NCBI RefSeq assembly: GCF_014132355.1
Contig: NZ_BLZO01000057.1
Coordinates: 49,140 to 113,139 of the forward strand
Length of the DNA: 64,000 bases
Reading direction: 5' to 3'
DNA from: Okeania sp. KiyG1
GTDB taxonomy: Bacteria > Cyanobacteriota > Cyanobacteriia > Cyanobacteriales > Microcoleaceae
The notes under the pieces were generated by a model. That model saw only the letters and a list, made by a program, of their open reading frames with translations. It was not told where the DNA came from and did no database searches. Positions within the stretch are counted from its first letter, which is position 1. Each line of letters begins with the position of its first letter. Position numbers and translations under genes: made by a program. Shown in pieces: positions 1-9,576 of this stretch.

Positions 1-130
1 TATTCATAGCAGGCAACAGGCAATAGGCAACATATAACACTCACTAATTATTTTAAGATATAAACATCATAAGTTATAAGCTGTAAATTGTAAATACCTG
101 AACACGCATCCTTAAAACTTTGACGAAGAC

Positions 131-476
131 GCGATCGCGTAATTTCTGAAAAATGCAGACCATACAGCTACCGCAATACTACATTGTTCAACAATTAATA
201 ATGAATAATGAATAATGAATAATTACCTCTCCTTGAAACGGATAGGATTGACAAATTCATGAAAATTTTTCTTCTCTTGGTCGATTGGATATGGCTCCGA
301 GACCTCGCCATCCCATCCTAACGGACTGCTCCGCAAACGACCGCTTATTATCCCCGATCAAGGGGAGGCGCATACCCACAATTTTTCGGTAATTAATTTG
401 TAGTATAATCTTGACCCAGGCGCGATCGCGTAATTTCTGAAAAATGCAGACCATACAGCTACCGCAATGCTACATT
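131..476. repeat. pair of about 55-bp direct repeats
   Basis: A segment beginning with the HIP1-like GCGATCGCG at 131-185 is repeated almost exactly at 422-476, differing mainly at one base near its end. The pair brackets a copy of the AATTACCTCT repeat at 224-385. No coding function is seen in either copy. Confidence 0.7.
224..385 (+). repeat. AATTACCTCT-family intergenic repeat, copy with an insert
   Basis: The element starts AATTACCTCTCCTTGAAACG and ends near the AATTTTTCGGTAA at about 380. Related copies occur at about 25416-25563, 29788-29875, 30772-30848, 34450-34540, 46660-46760, 47985-48070 and 63404-63530. This copy and the one at 25.4 kb carry the same inner segment (about 275-350 here), which holds TGGTCGATTGGATATGG and GCTCCGCAAACGACCGCTT; the other copies lack it. 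A 65-codon minus-strand open frame across it is most likely a by-product of the repeat. Confidence 0.65.
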
Positions 477-1076
477 AGTAATTAATCTATAGTATGTAAA
501 TATGCCAGCGCACATTGCTATAATATCGACCTATTTTTCAAGTAGTCGCCAAGTTTTGTGAAGATTTGATGAAGACAAACCCTTCTTATTTCTGGATATC
601 TACTATAAATTTTACTTATAAATCCAACGTATCTCCGTTTTTATATGGTTTTTAGATATTAAACACTTCACAAAAATCAACATTATTTTGTATAAAGTAA
701 ATAAATTTTTCAAGAGGAGTCAGGAGCCAGGTAGGGGAGCCGTCGGATTGGGGACGTACAGGAGTCAGGAGGACTGAGGAGAGAGAATTAACCCACATTC
801 CGCACCACAAAATGTAGTATAAAAAATAAGTCAAAAGTCAAAAGTCATGCATTAAGAAGTAAGAAGTAAGAAGTAAATTATAGTAGTCAATAAGAGTCAA
901 GGATTCAGTAAGTGTTTATGCTGCCATAAGTAATCTGAGAATTTGACTCTCGATTGAGGTAAATGAAGATAATTTATACAGTATAAATACCTAAGCAAGC
1001 TACGGATTTTATACTAATTTTTATGTTACGCTCTTGAAGTGCGGAATGTGGGATTAAAGAAGGCAGAAGGAACTTT
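477..1076. other. intergenic, no gene seen
   Basis: This is AT-rich DNA with short reiterated tracts such as GTCAGGAG and AAGTAAGAAGTAAG. A 60-codon minus-strand frame here has no recognisable protein features and overlaps the reiterated tracts, so it is not called. Confidence 0.5.
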
Positions 1077-1078
1077 TC

Positions 1079-1300
1079 ATATAGAATCCGGTTATATAGT
1101 ATATGTTGATAGTTGATAATTTCTATAATTACTTCAAGCCTTTAATCTCCTCTACTCCCCTACTCCCCTACTTCCCCTCCACGGTCGGGGTTAGGGGTGG
1201 GTCCCCTACTCCCCCACTCCCCTCTTCCCCTCCACGGTCGGGGTTAGGGGTGGGTCCCCTACTCCCAACTATACAATAACTATTCAACCGGATTCTATAT
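1079..1300. mobile_element. MITE with ATATAGAATCCGGTT termini
   Basis: The left end ATATAGAATCCGGTTATATA is the inverse of the right end at 1281-1300, with 15 outer bases matching exactly. The centre consists of reiterated CCCCTACTCCC tracts and two copies of a segment reading CCACGGTCGGGGTTAGGGG. A second copy with diverged ends lies at 26768-26936. It has no transposase, so it is taken as a non-autonomous element. Confidence 0.7.
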
Positions 1301-1768
1301 TAGGAGGGGTTTGAATCTCCTCCTGAAAAGGAGCCACTGACACTCTGTTCAGTGGGGGATGTTTTACCCTCGATCGCCGACCGTCGCCAGAAGTACCAGC
1401 CAGATTGCCTTCTGCCCTATGCCTTCGTACTTCTGCCTTCTCCTTAATCATTAATAATCTAAATATTATTTTTCATCCGAATTTTTAAAATTTTATACAA
1501 CAAAATATTTTAAGCAAATTATTGTAGTCTTTTGAATACAATTAGTATCACTTAGTTAAGTTATGGAAATTTTTATTACTTTATCTATAAATTAGAAATA
1601 TTTAAAAACTAATATATTTATACTTCTTAACTAGATAAAAATTCAGTAAAGATACTGACTTGTTATTGCTTTATTTATTTAGTTAGCACTATTATTACTT
1701 TCAGTTGTAATGCAGATTCGCTCTACGCCAATTAGCGGTTAAAATTACTATTGGGGTCAATTATATAA
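1301..1768. other. upstream region of the PEP-CTERM gene
   Basis: The DNA is AT-rich, with no gene. The last 50 bases should hold the promoter and ribosome-binding site of the next gene, but no clear AGGAGG or -10/-35 pair stands out. Confidence 0.4.
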
Positions 1769-3196
1769 ATGAAAATTTCGTCGAAAATCTTAGTATCAGC
1801 AGCCCTTGGGGTAACAACTGTGTTTGGCTTTTCTACGCCTGCCGAAGCAGCCAAACTTATTGAATCGGTTGTAATTGGAGAAAACTTCACTGGAACAACA
1901 CGCTTTGACCCAGGTACATTGGGTTTCATTCCGCCCGATACAATGGGTGCAGTCGGTCCAGACCACATTGTTGAATTGATTAATGGTACATATGCGGTCT
2001 ATGACAAAGGGACTAACGGTTTACTAGCCCAACCCCGAACTTCTCTTGACCAGTTCTGGATTAATGCGGGAGTAACACCTGCTGGAAGTTTCTCCTTCGA
2101 TCCGAGGATTTTGTACGATCCCTTTAGCTCTCGGTGGTATGCTACTGCAGTGGACAATGCCGGGAATGCCAATAATTTTCTAGTTGCTGCCTCCATTGAC
2201 TCCAATCCTCTTAATGGCTGGACAGCAGTTTCTATCGACAGCGACACAGATAATAGCCACTGGGCAGATTTTCCCACTCTCGGCATCAATGCAGACAATC
2301 TTTTCATCTCTGCCAATATGTTTCCCCTGAGTGGAAGCGGTGTTAATACAACCATCCTTGAGGTGGACAAGGATACCTTAGATGTTGTCGGTCTAGAACA
2401 AAATCTCAGCCCCAACAGCACAGGTTTTAGTGTGCAGCCTGTTGTCGATATGGACAATACGTCAGACCCGCACCCGGCGTTTTCCTCTTTTTCGAGTGGC
2501 GTTTACCGGCGCTCGGATATAAATAACGGGGCAGTCATTTCAGACGGAAATATTTTTGTTCCTGGGTTTACTGGCCCTCCACTTGCCCAGCAGCCTGGCA
2601 TTCCAGACACTATCAATACATCAAACAGTCGCTTTAGCTCAAATTTAGTACTAAAAGACGGATGGGTCTGGGGCGTGCATTCTATAGAGGTAGGTGGTCG
2701 CTCAGGGCTTCGCTGGTTCAAAATTGATGAAGCTAATAATACCGTGGTTGAGACAGGTGATATTTTCGATCCCAATCTTGATTTTTACTATGGCTCTATA
2801 GCTGTCAACGATTGGAAAGAGGTCGTGATAGGATTCAGTTGTTCGGGAGAAGCGTTGTTTGTCAGTAGTTGTGCAGTAGTTGGTCAGAATATTGGTGGTT
2901 CCACAGTTTTTGATGACTTTATGATTCTTGAGGAAGGGACTGCTACTTACGAAGTAGTCGATGGAATCGGGCGCAACCGTTGGGGGGACTATAGTGCCAC
3001 TGTTCTCGATCCAGAAGATCCGTTGACCTTTTGGACATTCCAAGAGATTGCTACAGGCAGTAACAGATGGTCTATCCAAGTTACTGAAATTAAACTGGCC
3101 AAAGCACCAGAACCTTCTTCTATGTTAGCTCTCTTAGGTCTTGGCACACTAGGCGCATTGACCTCAAATAAACGCAAATCAAATAAAGATGGATAA
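1769..3196 (+). CDS. secreted PEP-CTERM sorting-domain protein
   Basis: The 475-residue protein starts with a typical Sec signal peptide: a basic start, a hydrophobic stretch at about 8-22, and the cleavage-type motif TPAEAA. It ends in a PEP-CTERM anchor near residue 446, with PEPSS, a hydrophobic helix (LALLGLGTLGALTS) and a basic tail (NKRK). In bacteria this tail is recognised by an exosortase and is usually linked to envelope or exopolysaccharide export. The central 400 residues hold repeated W/D/G-rich strands such as FIPPDTMGAVGPDHIVE and look like a beta-rich, possibly propeller-like extracellular domain. No catalytic motif is recognised. No exosortase lies in the window. The first ATG is used because the signal peptide begins there. 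Confidence 0.85.
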   Translation: MKISSKILVSAALGVTTVFGFSTPAEAAKLIESVVIGENFTGTTRFDPGTLGFIPPDTMGAVGPDHIVELINGTYAVYDKGTNGLLAQPRTSLDQFWINAGVTPAGSFSFDPRILYDPFSSRWYATAVDNAGNANNFLVAASIDSNPLNGWTAVSIDSDTDNSHWADFPTLGINADNLFISANMFPLSGSGVNTTILEVDKDTLDVVGLEQNLSPNSTGFSVQPVVDMDNTSDPHPAFSSFSSGVYRRSDINNGAVISDGNIFVPGFTGPPLAQQPGIPDTINTSNSRFSSNLVLKDGWVWGVHSIEVGGRSGLRWFKIDEANNTVVETGDIFDPNLDFYYGSIAVNDWKEVVIGFSCSGEALFVSSCAVVGQNIGGSTVFDDFMILEEGTATYEVVDGIGRNRWGDYSATVLDPEDPLTFWTFQEIATGSNRWSIQVTEIKLAKAPEPSSMLALLGLGTLGALTSNKRKSNKDG

Positions 3197-3627
3197 GTGA
3201 AGTCATATAGAACCCATATAAAAGATAGGGAGATAGGGAGATGGGGGGATGGGGAAATTTTACAGGGGTAGGTTTTTTACAAAGTTAGTGAGTTATACTG
3301 CAAGTGGGCAAAAATTGCGCTTTTTTTGTCATTTTCAGAAAGTTTGAGGCGAGAAATGGCGCTTTAAGCTATTTCCTGCTCAAAAACCCTGTAGTAGTAA
3401 TCAGTTTTTCTGAATGGTAAACCAGTTTTTTTGCCACCTTTATACCCTGAACCTTGGCCTAATTATTCTCCACAGACTATACCAAATACTTCTTAAACCA
3501 ACCTGTGCCACAGGTTAACAGTGCTGGAAAGGGGATTTTTTTTACTCAGATAGCGATCGCTATTCTCGTTCTCCAAGTAACCAAGTCAAGTGAATAGTCT
3601 AGAAATATTAATAGTAGGTAGGAAAGT
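3197..3627. other. intergenic, no gene seen
   Basis: This region contains G-rich reiterations (GGGAGATGGGG), one HIP1 site near 3554, and otherwise unremarkable AT-rich sequence. Confidence 0.4.
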
Positions 3628-3917
3628 AATTAGGGCTTGCTGATTAAATATGAAAGCATTGAATGATATTGGTATTGGCCTTTTTAGGTATTGAAAAAGT
3701 GCAAGAAGTTAGGTCAAAAAGGTTCATGCGTGTTAGTATTAAAGGCTCACACTTGGCAGAAAAATTAACGGACTATTCTTCCGACTCCCACCTCTAAACT
3801 CCCCGTAAATTCTGACTCCTGTCTCCAGTATTCCCCTCCCCTCCACCGGAGGGGGAGGGGCGAGGGGTGGGTTGTCTCCTACCCTCACCCATCAGACTTT
3901 TTCAGCAAACCCTAATT
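3628..3917. mobile_element. MITE of the TTAGGGYTTGCTGA family
   Basis: The left end AATTAGGGCTTGCTGATTAAA and the right end TTCAGCAAACCCTAATT are inverted repeats. Inner landmarks are shared with copies at 23241-23516, 61845-62088 and a partial copy at 30505-30676: GAAAGCATTGA, a GTTAGTATT box, GGCAGAAAAAT, and a CCCCTCC-rich tract. It carries no coding sequence. The TTAGGG...CCCTAA ends resemble those of cyanobacterial insertion sequences, but the parent transposase is not in the window. Confidence 0.75.
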
Positions 3918-4055
3918 AAATGCGATCGCATTTGGGACTGAAAGGGAGGAATTTTTCACCTCAATCTATGATGGCCAAAATATTGAAGTCTTTGCCCTGC
4001 CTTACTTGAAAAGTATTCAAAATTTCTACTATAACCTGCGGAATATGGGGAGAAT

Positions 4056-4315
4056 TTGACATCCTCCCCGGCCTAAAGGCACGGGGATTCCTACTGAGCC
4101 GTAGCTCTTCGGCGGGTTGACGCTTTGCTTCGCATAGCTGTCGCTAACACAGGGTGCTGCTTCCTTGGCGGTAGTCTGACGCTTCCCTCCACGTCCGTTT
4201 AGAGTTTCCGAGTGCGCCTCGGCAACTAATAATAGTGTAGCATATATTCAATTCACTTGCAAATAAAATAAAAAGTCGCCCTACAAGGGCGAGGCTTTAA
4301 ACCCAATTTTTCGGT
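4056..4315 (-). mobile_element. internally deleted IS200/IS605-type element
   Basis: The left 40 bases (TTGACATCCTCCCCGGCC, then a GGGGATTCC hairpin arm) match the right end of the tnpB element at 58714-60107. The right 45 bases (AAAAAGTCGCCCT, hairpin, GGGCGAGGCTT, TTTTTCGGT) match its left end. Everything between has collapsed to about 150 bp, including the CCTCCACGTCCGTTTA segment found next to the tnpB 3' end. It is therefore a tnpB-less derivative that could only move in trans. Confidence 0.75.
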
Positions 4316-4358
4316 AAAAGACCTATCCCTGTGAATCCCCCGCTCCCCTACTCCCTAT

Positions 4359-6572
4359 CTAATTCAACTGCTCAATTTGATATTGGGCATCTCTATAGCC
4401 TCCTGTTCGACCTTGCTCTAAATAAAGTTTAGCTGCTTTTTCAAAATCACTAATTGCCCCTCTTTTATCCCCCAGATTAACTCTAACTAATCCTCTACCA
4501 TAGTAAGCATCAGCATATTCAGGATTAAGTCGAATTGCTTGAACATAGTCAGCGATCGCTTGCTCATAATTTTCTTGTTGAAAATAAACACTAGCACGAT
4601 TTGAATAAGCTTCTGCATTATTTGGACTGATAGCTATTGCTTTAGTATAATCTTCTATTGCCTTTTCTAGTTGATTTGCCGAAGCGTAAGCCAATCCTCT
4701 ATTTGTATAAGCTGAGGGACTTTTGGGAGCAATTTCAATTGTTTTTGTACAATCAGATATAGATTTTTCATACTCTTTAAGATTTAGGTAAGCAATACAT
4801 CGATTATTATAAGCAACTTCATTTTCCGGGTTAATTGTAATTGCTTGAGTGCAATCAGATATAGCTTTTTCATAAGTAGCTAAATTCAAATATGTGCTGC
4901 AACGATTAGCATAAGCTTCTTCATTTTCCGGGTTGATTTCAATAACTTTGTTGTAATCATCTAAAGAGCCTTGATAATCTCCCAGAAAAAAGCGCGCTCT
5001 GCCTCTACTATAATAACCATCTATTTTATTTGGTTCAAGTCTAACCATTTCAGTATAATCTGCTATTGCTCCTTGTAAATTATCATTGGCAGCACGAGCT
5101 AATCCTCGACCATGATAAGCATCTATATTATTGGGTTGCAGTCGAATAGATTGAGTGTGGTCAGCAATAGCAGCAGGATAATTTTGAGAGCTGTAGTGAA
5201 CTAATCCTCTTTTATAATACGCTTCAGCATCTTGCGGTTTGAGGCGCAATACTTGGGTGAAATCATTAATTGCTCCAGCATAATCTTGGGTCTCATAACG
5301 AACTGTCCCTCGGTTAAAATGAGCATTAACATGGCTAGGGTTCAAATTAATTACCTTGCTGTAGTCAGCAATAGCTTGTGGGTAATTTTTTAAGTTATAA
5401 TAAGCATTGCCACGTTTATAGTAATATTCTTCTTCATTGGGATTTAGTTGAATTGCTTTGTCATAAGCGGCAATTGCTGCTCTTTGATTACCATTGTTCG
5501 CACTTTCTCTCCCTTTCTCAAATATTCTCTCTGCTTTGACCGGGTTGGGGCGATTCAAGAAATTCACTAACCCAATCAGCACTGCGATCGCCCCCACGCT
5601 AGCAAAACCAAATAAAACAAACCATAAAGGATGAGATGTCATTCTCAGTAAGCTTGTTTGAGTTTGAGAATTGCGACTGCTTTTACTTCTAGGTGATGGT
5701 CCTGTAAATGTTTGAGAACGACTGCTAATTTTCTCTAGCGCTTTCACAACTTCTTCTGCAGACTTGTAACGTTTTGTATGATGGTAATGTACCATTCGGT
5801 CGAGGATATCAGCCAGATTTGAAGAACATTCAGTTCGATTTCGCCAGAGAATACCACTAGGATTTGATGGACTAAGGTCTTGTAATTTTGGGAGTTCACT
5901 ACTGGGAATACCTGTCAAAGCTTGAATGGCAATCATACCCACTGCATACAGATCGCTATTAAATTGAGGAATGCCTTGAAATTGTTCGATGGGCATATAG
6001 GAAGGAGTACCTGTAGCTATTGTTCGTTGTTCTTCTCCATTTTCTAGTGCAATTCGATGACTAACTTCTTTGACAGAACCAAAATCAATTAAAACTAATT
6101 TTTCATCTGGTTGACGCCTAATTAAATTAGATGGGTTAACATCCCGATGAATTACACCATTTTTATGTACAAATACTAAAACTTCTAAGATTTCTAACAA
6201 CAGTTTGATTACTTGTTTTTCTTGCCAAGGTTTGCCTGGTATAATTTCTTTATTTAATGGTGTTCCAGGAATGAATTCTTCAACTAAATAAAATTGGTTA
6301 TTTTCTTCAAAATAAGCTAATAGTAAAGGAATCTGGTCGTGCCTACCTAATTTTTCTAATATTTCTGCTTCTTGTTTGAATAAACGGTGAGCAGTTTTAA
6401 CTATTGTATAACTATTGCCAGGAGCGCGTAGTTGTTTGACCACGCATTGAGGATGCCCAGGGCGACGAGTATCGGCTGCCAGATAGGTTTGTCCAAATGC
6501 ACCAGCACTCAGGATTTGAACAACGCGGTAACGTCCATCTAAAAGTTGACCAATCATTTTTGTTTTATTCAT
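4359..6572 (-). CDS. membrane Ser/Thr protein kinase with TPR array
   Basis: The 737-residue protein has an N-terminal Hanks-type kinase domain (about 12-280). It has the glycine loop GAFGQTYLA, the VVK lysine, the catalytic loop HRDVNPSN and DFG in IDFGSVKE. The activation segment reads YMPIEQ, where most relatives have YMAPEQ. A transmembrane helix follows at about 313-337 (LWFVLFGFASVGAIAVLIG). The C-terminal half, expected on the other side of the membrane, is about ten 34-residue TPR units (AYYKRG, AIADY, INLNP pattern). Such kinases phosphorylate Ser/Thr in response to unknown cues, with TPRs binding partners. It stands alone; the ATG has no strong ribosome-binding site. All catalytic residues are present, so activity is likely. 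Confidence 0.9.
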   Translation of the reverse strand: MNKTKMIGQLLDGRYRVVQILSAGAFGQTYLAADTRRPGHPQCVVKQLRAPGNSYTIVKTAHRLFKQEAEILEKLGRHDQIPLLLAYFEENNQFYLVEEFIPGTPLNKEIIPGKPWQEKQVIKLLLEILEVLVFVHKNGVIHRDVNPSNLIRRQPDEKLVLIDFGSVKEVSHRIALENGEEQRTIATGTPSYMPIEQFQGIPQFNSDLYAVGMIAIQALTGIPSSELPKLQDLSPSNPSGILWRNRTECSSNLADILDRMVHYHHTKRYKSAEEVVKALEKISSRSQTFTGPSPRSKSSRNSQTQTSLLRMTSHPLWFVLFGFASVGAIAVLIGLVNFLNRPNPVKAERIFEKGRESANNGNQRAAIAAYDKAIQLNPNEEEYYYKRGNAYYNLKNYPQAIADYSKVINLNPSHVNAHFNRGTVRYETQDYAGAINDFTQVLRLKPQDAEAYYKRGLVHYSSQNYPAAIADHTQSIRLQPNNIDAYHGRGLARAANDNLQGAIADYTEMVRLEPNKIDGYYSRGRARFFLGDYQGSLDDYNKVIEINPENEEAYANRCSTYLNLATYEKAISDCTQAITINPENEVAYNNRCIAYLNLKEYEKSISDCTKTIEIAPKSPSAYTNRGLAYASANQLEKAIEDYTKAIAISPNNAEAYSNRASVYFQQENYEQAIADYVQAIRLNPEYADAYYGRGLVRVNLGDKRGAISDFEKAAKLYLEQGRTGGYRDAQYQIEQLN

Positions 6573-7220
6573 AAGGTGGTAGATTTTAGGTTTTAGGTGG
6601 TAGGTCTTATACCAATTTTAAAAAAAATTTTATGAATAGTCAGGGGAATTAAAAGATTTTGCATTAGATATCTTCATAAAAGAGGGAATAGGGAATGGGG
6701 AATAGGGAACATTGAAGAAATATTAAAATATTTATGGATAAGAATTGATTCTCTTTCTGATTTTTGGGATTTGGTATAAAATATTTATTCTGATTTGAGA
6801 ATCATGACTACTAGAAAAAGTATAACTATTTTGCTCGAACTAACATTACGTTCTCTTAGTTTTAATATCAAATAGAAGACAAATAAAGATAGGTGTACCT
6901 CATTAGGATTAGGTTGAGAAAGGCTATATTATACCAAGGGTGAAAAAAGAATGTTTAACTTAGGTAAAACTTCAATTATTCTGAATAACTTTTTTGATAA
7001 TTAGCACCCCAGTTATACCATTCATCAAAAGTAATGCTACACTTGGAAAGTGTCAAAATAAGCCTCAAAATGGCAAAGATGATTAAAGGCTTACATCACG
7101 TCAATAAATAGTATTTAGAAATATAAATTTTAAGTATAGCAAAGTTTTTGAGAATTGGTATTATTGTTAATTATTCTTATGTTTACTACTACCCTACTCT
7201 CCTGCTCCCCCGCTATAGAT
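6573..7220. other. intergenic with an 84-bp dispersed repeat
   Basis: The stretch 6938-7020 (GGGTGAAAAA ... TTAGCACCCCAGTTATACCA) recurs almost identically at 21088-21171. The rest is AT-rich. Just before the small reading frame at 7.2 kb is GAGAATTGGTATTATTGTTA, a terminus type also seen at 21.4, 30.9 and 45.5 kb. Confidence 0.5.
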
Positions 7221-7469
7221 ATGAAAAAAAACACAATTTCGTCATCTTCTCAGTATCCAGATCGCAAATTACAAGCGATCGCCTACAGTATGGATACTCT
7301 TATTCCTGGTCTTTACATTTGGTTGGGATGCTTGAAAATGCGTTTGGGAGGTAGTTTACTGGAAGAAAACTATCCAGGAACTGTTCATAGCTTTTGGGGA
7401 GTTGGTTTAGTTTTGCCTGGATACCGCATTTATACTACTTATCAAGGAGAGGTAATAATTAATTATTAA
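7221..7469 (+). CDS. small hypothetical protein or gene fragment
   Basis: The frame has 82 codons from an ATG at 7221, and an upstream non-ATG start would lengthen it. The composition (LIPGLYIWLGCLKMRLGG, VHSFWGVGLVLPGY) is protein-like and unlike the repeats around it. I do not recognise a family. It could be the surviving end of a larger gene, since repeats abut both sides and there is no good ribosome-binding site. Confidence 0.35.
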   Translation: MKKNTISSSSQYPDRKLQAIAYSMDTLIPGLYIWLGCLKMRLGGSLLEENYPGTVHSFWGVGLVLPGYRIYTTYQGEVIINY

Positions 7470-7474
7470 TTATC

Positions 7475-7782
7475 GGCGTTGCTGATTTTAGGTATGATGC
7501 AAGCCCCCCTAGCCCCCCAAAATTGGGGGGAATAAAACTCTAAAAGTCCCCCTGTATGATCCCCCTCCCGTCCCCCTGTATGATCCCCCTCCCGTCCCCC
7601 TTAGAAAGGGGGAAGCCAGATGTTGCTGCCCTTTGTGTTGAATGGGGGAAGCCAGATGTTGCTGCCCTTTGTGTTGAATGGGGGAAGCCAGATGTTGCTG
7701 CCCTTTGTGTTGAATGGGGGACCAGCGGGGGCGAAGGCGAGAACCAAACAATCGCACATTCATACTTCAATTCAGCAACGCC
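7475..7782. mobile_element. MITE with GGCGTTGCTGA termini
   Basis: The element is bounded by GGCGTTGCTGA and TCAGCAACGCC. Landmarks inside (ATTGGGGGGAATAAAACTC, GTTTGGTTC on the complementary strand, CATTCATACTTCAATTCAG) are shared with the inverted copy at 18773-18980, which disrupts xisH. This copy contains three head-to-tail 36-bp units (starting near 7612, 7648 and 7684) based on AGCCAGATGTTGCTGCC, absent from the other copy. Confidence 0.8.
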
Positions 7783-7823
7783 TAATTATCCATTATCCAT
7801 TATCAATTATTGAATATACCTGT

Positions 7824-7895
7824 AGTCATTGCGACGGTCACTCCGTGGAAGGAAGCAATCTCAGGAGTTTAGGAGATTGCTTTCTTTCGTCGCCA
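7824..7895. repeat. short imperfect palindromic repeat
   Basis: The segment GTCATTGCGACGGTCACTCC leads into a GAGATTGC/GCAATCTC stem. This design is common in cyanobacterial intergenic repeats, and a partial relative lies inside the element at 15647-15761. Confidence 0.5.
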
Positions 7896-7921
7896 TAACA
7901 ACTATTCCACCTGAGTTGATA

Positions 7922-8476
7922 TTACTCGAACACTGGCGGCCAAATTTCTGATATTGGCAGTTCCCAACCGGGTAATAATTCCGGAATAGTCAATGTATCT
8001 TCATTGGTTAAAACTATTGGTTCCCCAGATGCACGATATACAGTTACGGTTAAGTTTTTCGGGTCTACTAAAATACCTACTTGACTGCCTAACTCAATAA
8101 ATCTTTGCAGTTTTTCAGCTAGAGGTTTAATGTTATCCGATGCTGACCTGACTTCGATAGTTAGGTCAGGAACGATTTCGGCAAAAGCACGGGGAGCTTT
8201 ACGCATCTTGGCAGCAGGAACAAAGGATACATCGGGACCGCGTAAGTTGCCGTCTGGGAGACGAAAACCTGCACCCGATCCAGTAACATAACCTAATGCT
8301 CTTGGTATCACCCAGTTTTGCAAGAAAAATGTTAACCGGGCGATAATAACTTCGGAAACGTAGTCTGATAATCCCATGATGATAATTTGCCCGTCAACTA
8401 ATTCGGTGCGGTAGTCTAAATGTGCTTCTGTTAGTTGGGTTTGGATTTTTTCCAAGTCTTCAACTGTTAGAGACAT
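7922..8476 (-). CDS. Uma2 family endonuclease-like protein (DUF820)
   Basis: The 184-residue protein has the usual length for the Uma2 group of the PD-(D/E)XK nuclease fold, a family greatly expanded in cyanobacteria and of mostly unknown role. The core motifs are visible: an N-terminal helix with ELVDGQIIIMG, the acidic motif RGPDVSFV, and the IVPDLTIEVRSASDN strand, where R replaces the more usual L. It is divergent from the three paralogs just downstream, so it is not part of that tandem family. It stands alone on the minus strand. Confidence 0.85.
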   Translation of the reverse strand: MSLTVEDLEKIQTQLTEAHLDYRTELVDGQIIIMGLSDYVSEVIIARLTFFLQNWVIPRALGYVTGSGAGFRLPDGNLRGPDVSFVPAAKMRKAPRAFAEIVPDLTIEVRSASDNIKPLAEKLQRFIELGSQVGILVDPKNLTVTVYRASGEPIVLTNEDTLTIPELLPGWELPISEIWPPVFE

Positions 8477-8867
8477 AAGGCATTTCCTGTTAATATTTGA
8501 GACTGTAGGTGGAATTTTAACAGGAAATTTATTGGAAATGCAACAGGGAGTCAGTTATCAGTTATTAGAAAATTTTGAGGTGGTGGTGCATCATAATTAT
8601 TTTTGTTAGGATGCAGGGTAGTGGGAGCATCTTGCTCCCATGCCAGGAATTCCTTGAGAACGCGGAATTTTTTTCACTTATCAAAACAATATGGGTCTAA
8701 AACCCCGCCTTTTAAGGCGTAATATTTTTGGAGAATTGCTTAAATCCCCGTTACAAAAATAACTTCTGACTCTCTTGGTGCGCGTTCCGCAAGCGAGCTG
8801 GCGTCGTCGCGGGGTCGCACCGCTTCTGACTTCTGACTTCTGACTTCGTTAAACTCCCTATTTCCTG
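8477..8867. other. intergenic, repeat-derived
   Basis: The region includes a GGGAGCATCTTGCTCCC palindrome near 8620, whose relatives occur near 17915, 25690, 26385, 44665 and 46855. A segment TATGGGTCTAAAACCCCGCC at about 8690 recurs at about 32190. GTTCCGCAAGCGAGCTGG at about 8785 recurs inverted at about 26480. No gene is seen. Confidence 0.5.
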
Positions 8868-9506
8868 CTATTGAAACTGACTGAATAACCAAGTGTAAAC
8901 TTGAGTTTGATTTTCTTGATAAGTGCGTTGCAGTGCTTCCTCTAATAAAGAAATTGCTAAATTTGGCAAAACTTGAGACTGGTTAATTCTTTTACTACCT
9001 CCATCGGCAATAGCAAAGGCAATAATTTCTTGCTTCTGCACGTCAACTATCCAATATTCAGAAACATTCATTGCTTCATACAACAAACGCTTTTCCCCTT
9101 TATCATCAGAAAGGGAAGTATTGGCAACTTCTATAACTAAATTTGGTGGAGGATAAATATCTAGGTCAATAATAGATGTTTTCCTAGGAACTACATTAGC
9201 ATTTTCTCCAATATAAAAGGAAGCGTCTGGTTGAGCTTCTCGAAATCCAGTTTTGCGGTAGGTACAGTTATCTTTGCCATCTACCTCGATCTTTTTAGCC
9301 ATCCCAAATAAATTAACTGTAGTAGTAATAATCATGTGGTCTGTAGCATGGTTATTTCCTAATGGTGAGATTTCGATTCTAAATTTTCCGTTGTGGTAGT
9401 AACTTTTGGCTTTTTCGTAACTTGGGTCTTCAATGGTTTGGATATATTCTTGCCAGGTTCCTGTTATCCAAGTGTCTGTGGGTATTTGAGTTTGGGTTTT
9501 GTTCAT
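8868..9506 (-). CDS. Uma2 family protein, tandem copy 1
   Basis: The 212-residue protein is the first of three tandem paralogs that share the N-terminus MNKTQTQIPTDTWITGTWQE. Uma2 core motifs are AQPDASFYIGE (acidic residue), LVIEVANTSLSDDKGEK (E and K of the PD-(D/E)XK site) and a YWIVDVQ strand. Its upstream 70 bp are nearly identical to those of copy 2, so promoter and start were duplicated together. The function of this family in cyanobacteria is not established; a nuclease fold is inferred from the motifs. Confidence 0.85.
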   Translation of the reverse strand: MNKTQTQIPTDTWITGTWQEYIQTIEDPSYEKAKSYYHNGKFRIEISPLGNNHATDHMIITTTVNLFGMAKKIEVDGKDNCTYRKTGFREAQPDASFYIGENANVVPRKTSIIDLDIYPPPNLVIEVANTSLSDDKGEKRLLYEAMNVSEYWIVDVQKQEIIAFAIADGGSKRINQSQVLPNLAISLLEEALQRTYQENQTQVYTWLFSQFQ

Positions 9507-9576
9507 GGGTTTTATGAGAAAAGGTATATTTAATCGTTAGTAGGCAAAATTAGCGATCGCTCCACTTTAGCAAATT

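Noticed and set aside
1999-3177. Minus-strand frames of 62-152 codons within the PEP-CTERM gene
   Set aside because: Shadows of a clear plus-strand gene with signal peptide and C-terminal anchor.
7509-7898. Overlapping small frames on both strands near 7.6 kb
   Set aside because: They translate the 36-bp repeats of a MITE.
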